Shown piece after piece: positions 1 to 10,200 of a DNA stretch of 64,000 nt. The position numbers and the translations under genes were made by a program. The DNA comes from DATMER01 sp040349255. GTDB taxonomy: Bacteria > Acidobacteriota > Thermoanaerobaculia > Multivoradales > UBA5704. The notes under the pieces are model-generated. The model saw nothing but the letters and a program-made list of their open reading frames with translations. It did not search any database and was not told the origin of the DNA. Numbering within the stretch: position 1 is the first letter of the stretch; the number at the start of each line of letters is the position of its first letter. The stretch spans positions 24,471-88,470 of the forward strand of contig JBEQUE010000121.1 of NCBI GenBank assembly GCA_040349255.1, written 5' to 3'.

Positions 1-1590
1 CGGACGAGCCCTGCCGGCGCTCCCGGAGCGTTCCGTACGTTGGCCGAAGCACAATACCAGGCAGGGAGTCTGCAGGCGGCGGTCGCTTCGCTGCGGCGGG
101 AAGCCGACAAGATTGCGCTCATGCCTCCCGGTCCGGACCGTGAAACGCTGCTCGGAGACCTGACCGCCGCACGGGGAGAAGCCGAGGCGGGGCTCAGCGC
201 AGAACACGCCATCGCTCTTCTCACGGCAGCCATCGAATCCTACAAGCGGACGGATTACCACCAGCAGCTCATCAGCCTGTACTATCAAAGAGCCAAATCC
301 CTGCAGCGCGAAGGCCGTACCGGGCTCGCGGAGATCGATCTCGAGCGCGCCATCCGATTGATCGAAGCCTACCGTCCTCCCGAAGGGATCGACACGGCGG
401 ATTTCGGCAGGATCCGGGCGGTTTTCGACGAGATGGTGTCGCTCCAGGTTCGCCTGGGCCGGCCCATGCAGGCCCTGCGCTCCGTCGAAGCCGGAAGATC
501 CCGGATCCTTTCCCTCATGGCTCCAGGAGCCGACGAGGCCATCGTTTCCCTTGGTCCTGAAGAGATTCGCAAGGCTTTACCGTCGGGAGCGGTCGTTCTG
601 GAGTCGTGGCTCGGAGACGACAGGATCTTTCTCTGGTCCCTGCGCCGGGACGGGATGGATTTCGCCGCCGTGCCGATCGATCGACAACGTCTCTTTCGAA
701 CCGTCGAGGCTTTCCGGAAGGCGATTGCCGACGAAGATCCGGCTGCCGTGGGCAGGCTGGGCTCCCGGCTCCATACGATCCTGATCGAGCCGCTGAAGCA
801 CAGCTTGAACGGAGCCGATCCGCTGATCCTGGTTCCGGACTGGAAGCTCTCGGGGCTACCCTTCCCGGCCCTGCAGCGCGAGATCGGAGGCCGCTATCTG
901 ATCGAGGACCACGCGTTGACGACGGCACCGGCCGCGAGCGTCTATCTCGCCTGCCTGCGGCGGGCCGCACAGCGCAAGGGTCCCCTGGGTGTGCTGGCTC
1001 TCGGGAACCCTCTCGGCGACGCGAGCCTGTTTCCGACCCTGGCCTCCCTCCCGGGAGCCGAAGCGGAAGCCGGTCGCATCGCGGGTTTCTATCCCCGCAG
1101 CCGGGTCCTGCTGAAGGCAGCGGCAACCCGGGAGCGCTGGTTGGCCGAACTGGACCAGTGGCCGGTGATCCATTTCGGCGGCCATGCCGTCTCCAATCCC
1201 GCGAACCCCTCCCTCTCCGCTCTCGTCCTCGCTCCGGCAGGCCGGGACAACGGGGTCTTCTACCTGCGCGACTTTCCGGCCTCGCGCCTGAAGCGGGTCC
1301 GCCTGATGGTCCTCGCGGCCTGCAGCACCCTGGCCGGAGACTCCTCGGATGCCGCGCCTGCCATTGCGACGCCGCTGCTGGCTCGTGGCGTGCCGGCCGT
1401 GGTGGGAACCCTGTGGCCGGTCAGCGACCAGGACGCCGAGGCGATGGCTTCCGATTTTCATCGCCGGTTCGCCGCCGGAAACAGCGTGGCGCACGCGCTC
1501 CGCGATGCCCAGCTCTCCTGCCTTCACGGGCAGGACTCCCAGCGCAGGAATCCCTTGCACTGGGCTGGATTTCTCGCCATTGGCTCTTGA
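1..1590 (+). CDS. CHAT-domain caspase-like protease (5' partial)
   Basis: The reading frame is open to base 1, so the true start lies upstream; the first start-like codon, TTG at 40, has no convincing ribosome binding site. The N-terminal part has helical TPR-like stretches (for example around AIALLTAAIESYKR). The C-terminal ~280 residues form a CHAT domain, a caspase-fold peptidase (clan CD). The predicted catalytic His is in HFGGHAV (codon 1183-1185) and the Cys in LAACSTLAG (codon 1321-1323). The typical C-terminal block PAVVGTLWPVSDQDA follows. TPR-CHAT proteins elsewhere act in stress or defence proteolysis, often with a neighbour as substrate or regulator. The next gene starts 14 bp downstream with a good GGAGGG site, so they are probably co-transcribed. 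The fold is secure; the role is inferred only. Confidence 0.85.
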   Translation, partial: RTSPAGAPGAFRTLAEAQYQAGSLQAAVASLRREADKIALMPPGPDRETLLGDLTAARGEAEAGLSAEHAIALLTAAIESYKRTDYHQQLISLYYQRAKSLQREGRTGLAEIDLERAIRLIEAYRPPEGIDTADFGRIRAVFDEMVSLQVRLGRPMQALRSVEAGRSRILSLMAPGADEAIVSLGPEEIRKALPSGAVVLESWLGDDRIFLWSLRRDGMDFAAVPIDRQRLFRTVEAFRKAIADEDPAAVGRLGSRLHTILIEPLKHSLNGADPLILVPDWKLSGLPFPALQREIGGRYLIEDHALTTAPAASVYLACLRRAAQRKGPLGVLALGNPLGDASLFPTLASLPGAEAEAGRIAGFYPRSRVLLKAAATRERWLAELDQWPVIHFGGHAVSNPANPSLSALVLAPAGRDNGVFYLRDFPASRLKRVRLMVLAACSTLAGDSSDAAPAIATPLLARGVPAVVGTLWPVSDQDAEAMASDFHRRFAAGNSVAHALRDAQLSCLHGQDSQRRNPLHWAGFLAIGS

Positions 1591-1603
1591 ACGGAGGGTA
1601 ATC

Positions 1604-2602
1604 ATGGCCGACCCCGCAAGTCTCGTGCTGATCTTCAGTGGAATGATCGCTTTTGTTCCGAACCTGACCCGCACGGATCCCGCCGCCGTGACGGCGCTCC
1701 TCCTGGCCGACCATGGTGGCCATGGACATGAACAGTTCCTGAGGGTCCCCAGGAGCATCCTCACTCAGGCGTGTCCAGCAGCCTACTGCACCGAAATCAC
1801 CCTGCCGACCGGGACGAGCGGGAAAGCCACCTACTGCAACTGCCGTCTGGCCAATTCACAGATCACCATAGCGCCGATGCCGTCTCAAACCAGGCCGCTC
1901 TTTCCCGACAGGCCGAGCGGCCAGTTGCCCAGCAACACAAATGCGAGCAGTATCGAGTGGCTCGTACGGCTCCGGAACATCGATCCCGATTTCGCGGAGC
2001 TCGATCGGCAGAAGTTCGCCCGGTTCGACGGCAGCCAGCTCACCTTCCGGCCCACGGAGATGGCTACCTGTGCCTTCGATGAGGAAGTGGCCCAATCCCG
2101 CACGGTCTTCAAGCAACGGTTCATTCAACAAGGACATGTCGTTCATGAACAGGCCGTAGCGGAGATGGCGGTGTTCTTGGCGCCTGTAGGGACGGCAACG
2201 ACGAGAGTGACGCTGACGGTCCAGCCGCAGAATTTCACTCTGAACCTGGTATGCCAACCGGGACCTTCCTGCCCTGTCATCCTGTTGAACACGCCACCCC
2301 GAAATGAAAATTGTCAACAGTGTTCGGATTGTATTACAGGCGATCATTTTGCTGAATATTGGAGACTGACGGGAAGGAGCGTTGGCGGAGGCGCGTTGCC
2401 GCGGCGGGAGTGCAACGTCAAGAGTGTGCTGTCAACGCAGCCGCCTCGCCTGTGTCCGGACTATTCGATCCTCGAGCGCCCAGAATCCGAGAGCCGGAAT
2501 CTGGCCTTGCTCCCCGAGCCTACCCGCAAGGCTCTCCTCTCCACGCTGTTCGTCACGGTCGGCAACCGTGTGATCTGCCCCATGGCCGTGATCGAGCCGT
2601 AG
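1604..2602 (+). CDS. Cys-rich protein of unknown function downstream of CHAT protease
   Basis: A 332-residue protein. The ATG at 1604 is preceded by GGAGGG at 1593-1598 and lies 14 bp after the CHAT stop, so the genes form an operon. The N-terminus (MADPASLVLIFSGMIAF) is mildly hydrophobic, but no clear signal-peptidase site is visible. Two cysteine clusters stand out: one near residues 55-75 (ending YCNC) and one CQQCSDC motif past the middle. Clusters of this kind suit metal binding or disulfides. I do not recognise a family. Its position makes it a candidate substrate or partner of the CHAT protease, which is inference from neighbourhood alone. The coding sequence is less GC-rich and less biased than the neighbouring genes, especially in the last third. 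Confidence 0.7.
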   Translation: MADPASLVLIFSGMIAFVPNLTRTDPAAVTALLLADHGGHGHEQFLRVPRSILTQACPAAYCTEITLPTGTSGKATYCNCRLANSQITIAPMPSQTRPLFPDRPSGQLPSNTNASSIEWLVRLRNIDPDFAELDRQKFARFDGSQLTFRPTEMATCAFDEEVAQSRTVFKQRFIQQGHVVHEQAVAEMAVFLAPVGTATTRVTLTVQPQNFTLNLVCQPGPSCPVILLNTPPRNENCQQCSDCITGDHFAEYWRLTGRSVGGGALPRRECNVKSVLSTQPPRLCPDYSILERPESESRNLALLPEPTRKALLSTLFVTVGNRVICPMAVIEP

Positions 2603-2654
2603 GAGAGCGCCGCGCGAGCCACGTCCGAGGCGCCGGCGTCGCGGAGCCGTCTCC

Positions 2655-3299
2655 TCAGCGTCGACTCTCGCGCTCTCCCGCCAGAATCTTCCCGTACTCC
2701 TCCAGCAACGAGTCCTGGATCCGCAGGGTGACCCGCAGCCTCTCGGAGATGATGGTGAGCATCCGCCGAGGGTTGTCCTCCAGGATCTCCGAGATACTGC
2801 TGATGCGGTCCACGACGGCGGCCTGGCTGGTGACGTACACGCCCTGAAGCTCGTAGACCTTCGAGACGCGCCTCAGCCAGTCGAAATCCAGGAAGCTCGC
2901 CGCCTGTGTCACCTGGGCCGTATTCCAGGCCGCGGAGGAAAGGAGGGCGATCTGGAAATTGAACTGCAGGGAGGTATCGCGCCGCTCCTGGATCCGGAGC
3001 AGGGCCTCCTCGACCTGCCGCAGCAGCGCCCGGTTGGCCTGCCGGCTGTTCCGCAGCTCGGACTCATTGCTGCGGATCTCTTCGAGGATGCCGGTCCGGG
3101 CGTGCTCGGCCAACTCCTTGTGGCTCCGGTTCTCGCGCCACTCGTCCACGGCAAGGGCGAGGAGCACCGCGAACACCACTGAAGCCGCTTCGACGAGAAG
3201 CTCCGGGAATTTCTCTCGCAGCCGGGGGCGGAGACCATTCGGCCCCACCGGCCGGGTCTCCATCGCCTTCACCTCGGTCTGCTCCGCTTGCGCTGACAT
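2655..3299 (-). CDS. Single-pass membrane protein with periplasmic helical domain (DUF6090-like)
   Basis: A 214-residue protein. The ATG at 3299 (MSAQAEQ) is preferred to the upstream in-frame ATG at 3461, because the longer form overlaps the ankyrin gene and its extra 54 codons read as low-complexity shadow. After ~35 cytoplasmic residues comes one membrane helix, LLVEAASVVFAVLLALAV, followed at once by DEWRENR. This layout is typical of the DUF6090-like family of short membrane-anchored proteins. The rest is predicted mainly helical (HARTGILEEIRSNESEL...), possibly a coiled coil. No catalytic motif is visible and the function is unknown. It converges with the gene pair at 1-2602 and lies just downstream of the ankyrin gene on the same strand. 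Confidence 0.65.
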   Translation of the reverse strand: MSAQAEQTEVKAMETRPVGPNGLRPRLREKFPELLVEAASVVFAVLLALAVDEWRENRSHKELAEHARTGILEEIRSNESELRNSRQANRALLRQVEEALLRIQERRDTSLQFNFQIALLSSAAWNTAQVTQAASFLDFDWLRRVSKVYELQGVYVTSQAAVVDRISSISEILEDNPRRMLTIISERLRVTLRIQDSLLEEYGKILAGERESRR

Positions 3300-3378
3300 G
3301 ACGCTCCGCAAGTCTACAACAGCGACGCTGAGCGGGTGCGTTGGCCGCATTGACGACCAGGCTCTCGGCAGAGGCGAA

Positions 3379-3879
3379 CTACCGCGTCCGTTTCTTGAGG
3401 ACTTCCGCCACCTCGTGATGCCCCAGGCGCTCGGCCTCTTCGAGCGGTGTCGAGAGCTCATCGATGCGGGTGCGAGCCGCGGGATCCGCGCCTCGCGAGA
3501 GGAGAAGCTCCACGGCCCTTCGATCGTTGCGCGTTGCCGCGTAGTGGAGGGGCGTCCAGTCGTTCAAGCCCCGCTGCTGGAGGTCCGCGCCAGCCGCGAG
3601 CAGGAGCTCCAGGATCTCGTACCGGTCTTCACGATCCGAGGCAAGGGCCGCGAGCAGCGAAGGGAAGCCGCTTTCATCGTGAAGGTTCGGGTCGGCGCCG
3701 AGGTCGATCAGGCGGCGAAGGAACGGTAACGGACTGTGATAGATGGCGTACTCCAGGGGGTACGTGCGAAGGGAACCGATCCAGCCGTTCGCAGGATCGT
3801 CGACCAGCGCTCTCAGGGCTTCGAGGTCGCCGGCTTTGAAGGCCGCATGGAGTTGGGTGGCTTCGCCCATAGGGTCCAT
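3379..3879 (-). CDS. Ankyrin-repeat protein
   Basis: A 166-residue protein starting at ATG 3879 (MDPMGEATQL); ATG 3870 is an alternative. An in-frame opening to 4134 is rejected because it would overlap the transglutaminase-like gene and its sequence is not repeat-like. At least four ankyrin repeats follow in order: TQLHAAFKAGDLEALRALVD, the divergent YPLEYAIYHSPLPFLRRLID, PSLLAALASDREDRYEILEL and the classical DWTPLHYAATRNDRRAVELL, each ending in a GADP-like turn. Ankyrin repeats mediate protein-protein contacts; no enzymatic domain is attached and no signal peptide is present. It lies 50 bp after the stop of the upstream transglutaminase-like gene on the same strand. The partner is unknown. 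Confidence 0.8.
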   Translation of the reverse strand: MDPMGEATQLHAAFKAGDLEALRALVDDPANGWIGSLRTYPLEYAIYHSPLPFLRRLIDLGADPNLHDESGFPSLLAALASDREDRYEILELLLAAGADLQQRGLNDWTPLHYAATRNDRRAVELLLSRGADPAARTRIDELSTPLEEAERLGHHEVAEVLKKRTR

Positions 3880-3929
3880 AGGATATAGGCCGATGCGGGC
3901 GAGCGCGGGCCCGCCCGCATCAGCGGTCG

Positions 3930-6740
3930 TCAGGCTGTGGTTGGCGCCGGGGAGGTTGGCGAGACCCCCTGCAGCAGGAGCAGGAAGAGCACGATCGCCG
4001 CCGCGGCAGGAGCCCAGGCCGGCGCCGTTCCGGCCAGGGCTGCGAGGATCGCCGCGATCAACAGGATGATCAGGATCAGCAGAAGGATGAACAACAGCAC
4101 CTCGACGAAGATCGGGACCAGTTCCCAGATGCACTCGATCAAGCCGCCGCCGTTGAGCCCACCCGAGATCAGGTAGGCGCCGGCACCCGTCGACTCATCG
4201 TGGATGATATAGCCGACGCCGATCCAGTTGCCGAAGTCGACGTTCCTCTCTGCGGTGAGCACGGTCTTGCCCTGGCTCACGGCCCGGCTGATGTCGTTCT
4301 CGACCGCCGAGCTCAGCTGAAGCCTGGGCAGCACGACTGCCGCGTTGGCCGAGGTGACGCGATAGATCGGAATGCCCTGCGCCATCGCGGCCGAGATGAG
4401 ATGGATAGCGGAGATGCCCCGGTTCGTGGGCGTCGCATCCCCGATGGTCTCGAGCTGGTCGAAGACCGCCCCCTCCAGGTAGGACCCCTGGAAGCCCGCC
4501 TGCTTCATGAAGTTCACGACCTGCGCCGGATCCTGTCCCGCCGCTCCCATCAGGGAGTGCTTCACATCCATGATGCGGCTCTGGTAGATGCCGGAGCGCG
4601 GCGCCCCGAAGAGGTAGGACACCGTCAGCGGCGAGCTGAAGAAGCCGACCGACGGCAGGCGGAGCTGGTGCACGCCCGCGCCGCTCGCCGCGATCTCTCC
4701 CAGGTAGTCGGTCTCCATCCAGTAGTGGAGCTGGACCTGGTGGAGATACTCGGGTGCGTTGTTCACCGGGTTGGCTTCGAACCGCTTCTGAACGATCTCC
4801 TTCGTGACGCCGTTGCCCGTAATTCCGGCCACGATCTCGTCGCCGGCCACGATCTGGTAGGGGATCGTGGTGGGTCCGTCCGGACCCTGGAAAAGGACAT
4901 CCACGAAGAAGCTGCCCCCCATCTGCACGGGACCGCCCGCGCCGAGCGTCTGGCCGTCGAGGCGGACGACCGGAACGACGTCCACGAGGTAGACGGGCAA
5001 CGAGCTGGCGCCGCCGTTGCGCGCCGCCGCCAATGTATCGGCGTCGGCCTGCGTCGCGGGATCGAACTCGATACCGAGTCGCTGGCTGTTCAGGGCCGGG
5101 AGGCTCAGCTTGACCGAGAACGACGGATGTCCCAGGGAGCGGTCGAACTGCGAGGCGAACCCGTTCAAGGTCACGGTGTGCCGCACGCCGGCCGGAAGCA
5201 CGCTCACCGCGCTCCCCCGCACCAGGACCTGGTACGGAAGCGACGCCGGAAGCACCGCGTTCGTCTGCGGCAGGATGGTCTTCTTGCCCAGCAGCCCGTC
5301 GCGCGTCCGCTCCACGCCGCCGGCGGTGATGCCCTGATCCGTGCCCTGGACCCAGGTCTCCATCCGCTGCTCCAGGACCTCGGGGTGGACGTTGGTGATC
5401 ATGCCGAGGGCCTCGTCGACGTCCGCCACACCCGCCGGGTCCATCACGGAGCTGATGGGATTGTCCGCGAACACGGTCGACCGCGGAGTGAACTGGTGGA
5501 GCTTGAACGAGGCGTCCATCGGCACCCAGGTGTCGCCCTCCCGCTGCACGGCGCCGCGGCTCGGGATGTTGTCCACGAAAGCCTCGACCCAGACGTGGTC
5601 AATGCGGAGATGGCTGACCACGCCGCCGTTGATCAGGGCCACGTTCGGGATGCCGCCCTGACCGAGGATCTGCTGCGCCACGTTCGGGGTCGCGGCTCCG
5701 CCGACCCAGTCCTTTGCCGCCTCGACGGGTACCTCTACCGTGCCGGTAACGTAGCGGGCCGGCACGCCCGCGGCGCGCAGCAAGGCGATCAGCAGACTGG
5801 CCGTGTCGAAGGCGTTGCCGCGCTTCGCATCGAGCGTCATTTGAGAGCCCTGCACCGAGCCGTAGGTGGGATAGAACTCGATGTTGTTGCGCACCCAGTC
5901 GTAGATCCGGACCGGCTGGTTGCCCAGCGACGCGGCCAGGGCGCGGATCTCCGGAGTGATCTGGGCGTCCTCGGTCGCCGCGAGGTCGGCGGGCGTCGGC
6001 GGTGTCAGGCTCGCCACCGCGCCGACGATCGAGCCGGCATGCAGCGTATCGAGGGACTTCCCCATGCCCGGCTGCCGGCGGACCGGCTGCGCCCGGCGGA
6101 ACGGGAGACGGGAGGGATCGAGCTCGCCCTCCTCGTTCGGCCGCTCGGACGTGGACTTGCGCAGGCGCTCGGCCGCGGCGGCGGCCGACTTGCGCGCGTC
6201 GCGCGGATCCTTCGCTCTGGCGGCGGCATCCAGATCCTGGAACACGGCCTCGATCTCATCCAGGTATCTGCGTTGCGCAGCGTCGTGGCGCGCGAGCACC
6301 AACGGCGGCAGGCCCGCGGCGAGAAGCCGCGACCGGACCTCTTCGAAGCCCTGAAGGACGCCGCGATGGACCCTCTTCAGCTGCTCCGCGATCCGCTCCG
6401 CCTCGACCGGCCCCGGGAGCCGGTCGAGCTCGGCGGCGAGCGCATGCATCTCCGCCGCCTTGCCGAGAACGGGATGGACGGGACGGGAAGGCACCGCGGC
6501 CGCCACGGAATCGGGCTGCGACCGGGTCTCCATGCGGCTCGCGAACCGCCGCAGATAATTCTTTTCCTCCCGCGAGAGCGCCAGGCGGGGATTGTCCGCC
6601 AGCTGCCGCAGGGCAAACGCCGGATCGCGCCGCGCGGCGCGGGACTCCGCCCAGACATTGCCGCCGGAGCTCATCCAGGTGAACGAGGCCAGGGCCACGA
6701 TCGCCGTGCCCGCCTTCAGGTTTCTATTCCGGAATAGCAT
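3930..6740 (-). CDS. Secreted transglutaminase-like protein with degenerate catalytic Cys
   Basis: A 936-residue protein with an N-terminal signal sequence (MLFRNRNLKAGTAIVALASF) and a charged helical region over the first ~230 residues. A transglutaminase-like core follows at about 270-420. The block GNAFDTASLLIALLRAAGVP matches the core motif, but the position that normally holds the nucleophilic Cys is Ala310 (codon 5811-5813). The His (DHVWVEAF, His382) and the Asp (VPMDASFK) are kept. A long beta-rich region follows. The C-terminus has strongly hydrophobic segments around IFVEVLLFILLLILIILLIAA and a Pro/Ala tail, so the protein is probably membrane-anchored at the end. The motif variant also occurs in related proteins I know from Myxococcota and Proteobacteria, so a non-catalytic scaffold or different chemistry is more likely than a random mutation. 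Confidence 0.8.
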   Translation of the reverse strand: MLFRNRNLKAGTAIVALASFTWMSSGGNVWAESRAARRDPAFALRQLADNPRLALSREEKNYLRRFASRMETRSQPDSVAAAVPSRPVHPVLGKAAEMHALAAELDRLPGPVEAERIAEQLKRVHRGVLQGFEEVRSRLLAAGLPPLVLARHDAAQRRYLDEIEAVFQDLDAAARAKDPRDARKSAAAAAERLRKSTSERPNEEGELDPSRLPFRRAQPVRRQPGMGKSLDTLHAGSIVGAVASLTPPTPADLAATEDAQITPEIRALAASLGNQPVRIYDWVRNNIEFYPTYGSVQGSQMTLDAKRGNAFDTASLLIALLRAAGVPARYVTGTVEVPVEAAKDWVGGAATPNVAQQILGQGGIPNVALINGGVVSHLRIDHVWVEAFVDNIPSRGAVQREGDTWVPMDASFKLHQFTPRSTVFADNPISSVMDPAGVADVDEALGMITNVHPEVLEQRMETWVQGTDQGITAGGVERTRDGLLGKKTILPQTNAVLPASLPYQVLVRGSAVSVLPAGVRHTVTLNGFASQFDRSLGHPSFSVKLSLPALNSQRLGIEFDPATQADADTLAAARNGGASSLPVYLVDVVPVVRLDGQTLGAGGPVQMGGSFFVDVLFQGPDGPTTIPYQIVAGDEIVAGITGNGVTKEIVQKRFEANPVNNAPEYLHQVQLHYWMETDYLGEIAASGAGVHQLRLPSVGFFSSPLTVSYLFGAPRSGIYQSRIMDVKHSLMGAAGQDPAQVVNFMKQAGFQGSYLEGAVFDQLETIGDATPTNRGISAIHLISAAMAQGIPIYRVTSANAAVVLPRLQLSSAVENDISRAVSQGKTVLTAERNVDFGNWIGVGYIIHDESTGAGAYLISGGLNGGGLIECIWELVPIFVEVLLFILLLILIILLIAAILAALAGTAPAWAPAAAAIVLFLLLLQGVSPTSPAPTTA

Positions 6741-6794
6741 GAGTACCGCCTCCTGGCACGCGCCGAATGTCCGTTTTTCTTGCCTCGTTCTCCG

Positions 6795-7193
6795 TCAAGG
6801 ACATGGGTCGGCACACCCGACCGGCCGTGGGAGCTTGATTCTCACATCGCAGGTCGCGACGTTCTGGATCGCCTGGGCAGCGGCCTGCTGATGGCCGAGG
6901 TTGCCGCCGCCGAAGCAGGTGACGTTGATCCGGCTCCGGGCGGCATAGCAGGCGAGCCATTTCGTCTTCTCCGCCTGGAGGAGGCTGCAGCCCGTGATCC
7001 CCGCGCAGGACATCGGTGCCGGCGTCTTGCAGCTCAGGACCACATCGGCCTGGAGCGCGATGCACACGTTCAGGGGACAGAGCATGAGCGGGTTGTTGAC
7101 GTCGCACTGCGCGCGCGCGCCGCCCGCAAACAGAAGGCCCGCGAAAAGCGCCAGCGCCACCAGGACCGGTTTCGGAATCATGAATCTCGCCAT
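6795..7193 (-). CDS. Small secreted Cys-rich protein
   Basis: A 132-residue protein starting at ATG 7193, with AGGAG at 7201-7205 at good spacing. The N-terminus MARFMIPKPVLVALALFAGL followed by LFAGGARAQ is a clear signal peptide with an ARA-type cleavage site. The mature part of about 105 residues carries ten cysteines (for example QCDVNN, LCPLNVC, SCAGITGC, ADPCP), which suggests a disulfide-bonded exported protein. I recognise no family. It lies between two large secreted-protein genes on the same strand (gaps of 54 bp and 29 bp), so it may be co-expressed with them. An upstream in-frame start at 7316 is rejected because it would place arginine-rich sequence before the signal peptide. Confidence 0.7.
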   Translation of the reverse strand: MARFMIPKPVLVALALFAGLLFAGGARAQCDVNNPLMLCPLNVCIALQADVVLSCKTPAPMSCAGITGCSLLQAEKTKWLACYAARSRINVTCFGGGNLGHQQAAAQAIQNVATCDVRIKLPRPVGCADPCP

Positions 7194-7222
7194 GACAGCT
7201 CTCCTGTGATTCGAAGCTCTGA

Positions 7223-10200
7223 TCATTCGCAGACCGTCGAGTCGTACAGTGCCCCCTGGTCCACGCAGGCGCGGTTGTTGTCGTGCGGCACGCAGACCGT
7301 GACCTGGCCTTCGCACCGGCCGCCGCGGCCGTCCTCGGCCTGGAAGGACAGGTGGTAGACGCGGCCGTCCAGCTGGCCCGAGCGCTCCGCCCTCAGACTC
7401 ACGCCGGCGGTCCCCACTCCCGTGGTATCGGGGCAGGTCTTGCCATCACCCGTGTGGTCCGTCCGCTCGTCCTGATAGACGCTCGTCACCTTGACCGTCA
7501 CCGGATCGCCGTCCGGATCGGTCACGCCGCCGGGGCTCACCTTGACGAGCTTGTGGTTCGGCGGCCAGATGCGGCTCGGCGTGACCACCGCGGTCGAGCA
7601 GACGGGCGGCGCGTTGACCACGGTCAGCGTGGCGCTGTCCAGGGTCTGCTCGGAGTCCGTGCCGGCGGGTTTGGCGAGCAGCACGGCCAGGTAGGCCGTG
7701 TTGGGGTCGAGGCCCACGCTGGAGAACGGCTGCGTGTTCGTGAAGCTTTGGCCCGGCTGCAGCGTCGCCGTGCCGGTCAGCTCGGCCACGACGCTGCCGG
7801 TGACGGGATGGACCAGGATCACGCGGATGGCAAGGTCCGTCAGAGTCGCGTTGCCCCGGTTCTCCACCGTGTAGGTGGCGTTGCTGGAATCCCCGGCGTT
7901 GACCTTCTCCGGGTTCAGGGTCAGGTTGCCCGCGAGCCCGTTGCCGGCGGAAGCCGCGATGGTGAAGCCGGCCGAGCAGGTGGCGAGCGTCTGGCCGGAG
8001 GCAGACACGGTGAGCTCCGCCGTGTAGCTGCCCGCCGGCTGCGAGGCGGAGAGCGCCCAGCTCTGCTGCGACCGGGCTCCCGGCGGCAACGGCGCGAGGT
8101 CGCGCGCTTCGGTGTAGACGCCCGTGCCGCCGCTCCGCACCGCGAGCGCCACGCTCACGCCGGGGATCGTGAACGTGGCGTGATCGTTGCGGACCGCGGA
8201 CGCGAGGCTGATCAGATCGGTGACGGCATAGCTCAGCCTGTCCGGGAAGATCTCGCAGCTCACCGTCTGCGGGATCGTGTCCGGCGTGGCCGGGTTGCAG
8301 TCGTCGTCGATGCCGTTGCCCGGGATCTCCGGCATGCCGGGGTTCACTTCGGGATCGGTGTCGTCGCAGTCCTCGGTGGCCGGGTAGCCGTCGTCATCCT
8401 TGTCCTCGATCGTGAAGCCGGCGCATTGCGAGGTGTCGATGCGGCAGTCGGCGGTGCACTGCAGGAAGCCCGAGGCGAAGCCGAACGAGGCGCAGGTGGA
8501 GCCGCGGAAGTCGGTACCGTCGCACGCCTCGGCCTCGCGATTGGCGCTGCCGTCGCCGCAGAACTGGTTGATGAATTCGAGGCGCGCTCCGCCGGGATAG
8601 ATGTAGGAGTCGAAGGAGTTGAGCCCCTCAACCGTGATGCCATGGGGCTGCGGCGACGAAGTGGTGTGCGATCCCTCGCCGAGCGGCAGCAGCGCCGAGG
8701 AGAAGCCGCTCGAGCCGATCGGCGTGAACTGGGCCGGCGCGACCGGCGTGCCGTCGAGTTGGACCGATCCCACGGCCGTGGCGGGCGCAATCAGCGTGAG
8801 GAAGTGCTGGGAGAACTGCGCTCCTCCTACCGTGGAGAAGGTGTAGGACTCCAGGTACTGGTCCGGCGGGATCATGTTGGCCATGGCCGGGTCGCCATTG
8901 GTCGCGCCCGGGGCGTCGTCCCCCGTCATGAACTGAGTGACGAAGATCGGTTGATCGGCCGAGAAAAAATGGCTTCCGGTGAGCGGACCGGTCTCGAGGA
9001 ACTTGCCTTTGTTCAGGGTCGCCTGCAGGACGCCGTTGCGGAAGACCTGCGTGCCGTCGACCGAGGCGACGACGCGATAGATCGTGCCGCCCGTGCGGTT
9101 CGGCAGGTTCGCCACCAGAGCCGAGTCACCCCAGCTCTGCAGCGGGTGCGCCACCTCGAAGACGTGGTCACAGGCCAAGGTCGTGGTCGGGATGTTGGTG
9201 CAGATGTTGCCGTTGAGCACCGCCACCGGGCGGTCCGACTCGATCAGCGTGCCGGTGAGATCGCCGGTCGAGCTGAGCGCCTCGCCGCGGAAACCCTGGC
9301 CTCGATTGAGCGTGATCTGGAACGGCACATTGGGCGGCGCGTTTGGAGTCGGCGCCGACATCCGCAGGGTCGCGGCCGGCGTGATCGTGACCGTGGTGCC
9401 GTCAAAGGGGGCGATCACCAGGAACTCGCTACGGTCGCCAGAATGGGCGGCGGACCCGCGGTAGGTCGTCACGATGTACGAGGTGCCGAGCGCGTCGACC
9501 GGAAGGGCCATGGCCGCATCCGAGGTAGCCGTATCGCGATTCACCAGGTAAACGACGAACTCGTCGGGGCTCGACACGCGCACCGCGTTGTTCAGCACCC
9601 GCCCCGCGGTCCAGGAGTTGTGGGTCACGTTGGGCAGGTTCACGACCCGGACCTGGCCGGGGGTCACCGATACGGTCTGTGAGAAGCTCGGCGAATTCAC
9701 CGGGTACTGGATGGTGACCGATGTCGGGATCTCGCTCGTCAAATGGATCTGGGCCGACGCGGTCGTCCGCAGGTTGGCCAGGAACCCGACGAAAAACTCG
9801 CGGCCCTTGTTGTCGATGACGAAGCTCGCCGAGTCGCACTGGCTGGTGTCGAAGTTGCAGTCGGAGGTGCAGCCCAACTGCCCGCCGCCGAGCCCAAGCG
9901 AAGTGCAGGTCGTACCGTGGAAGTCGTTCAGGTCGCACGACTCTCCGGGCTGGTTGACCACTCCGTCGCCGCAGGTCGGAGCCGCGTTGCAGCCGCTCAC
10001 ATTGAAGCTCAGGCAGTCGGCGGCGCAGGCCAGGTTGCCGGTGGCGAAGCCCTGCGTCTGGCAGGTCTGGGAAGCGAGGTCGGTGCCGTCGCAGATCTCG
10101 AACGGCTGGTTGCGCAGGTTGTCGCCGCACACCGGAGGCGCCGAGCAGCCCGAGGTGTCGAGGGTGCACTGCGGGCTGCACGCGAGCGTGCCGGAGCCCA

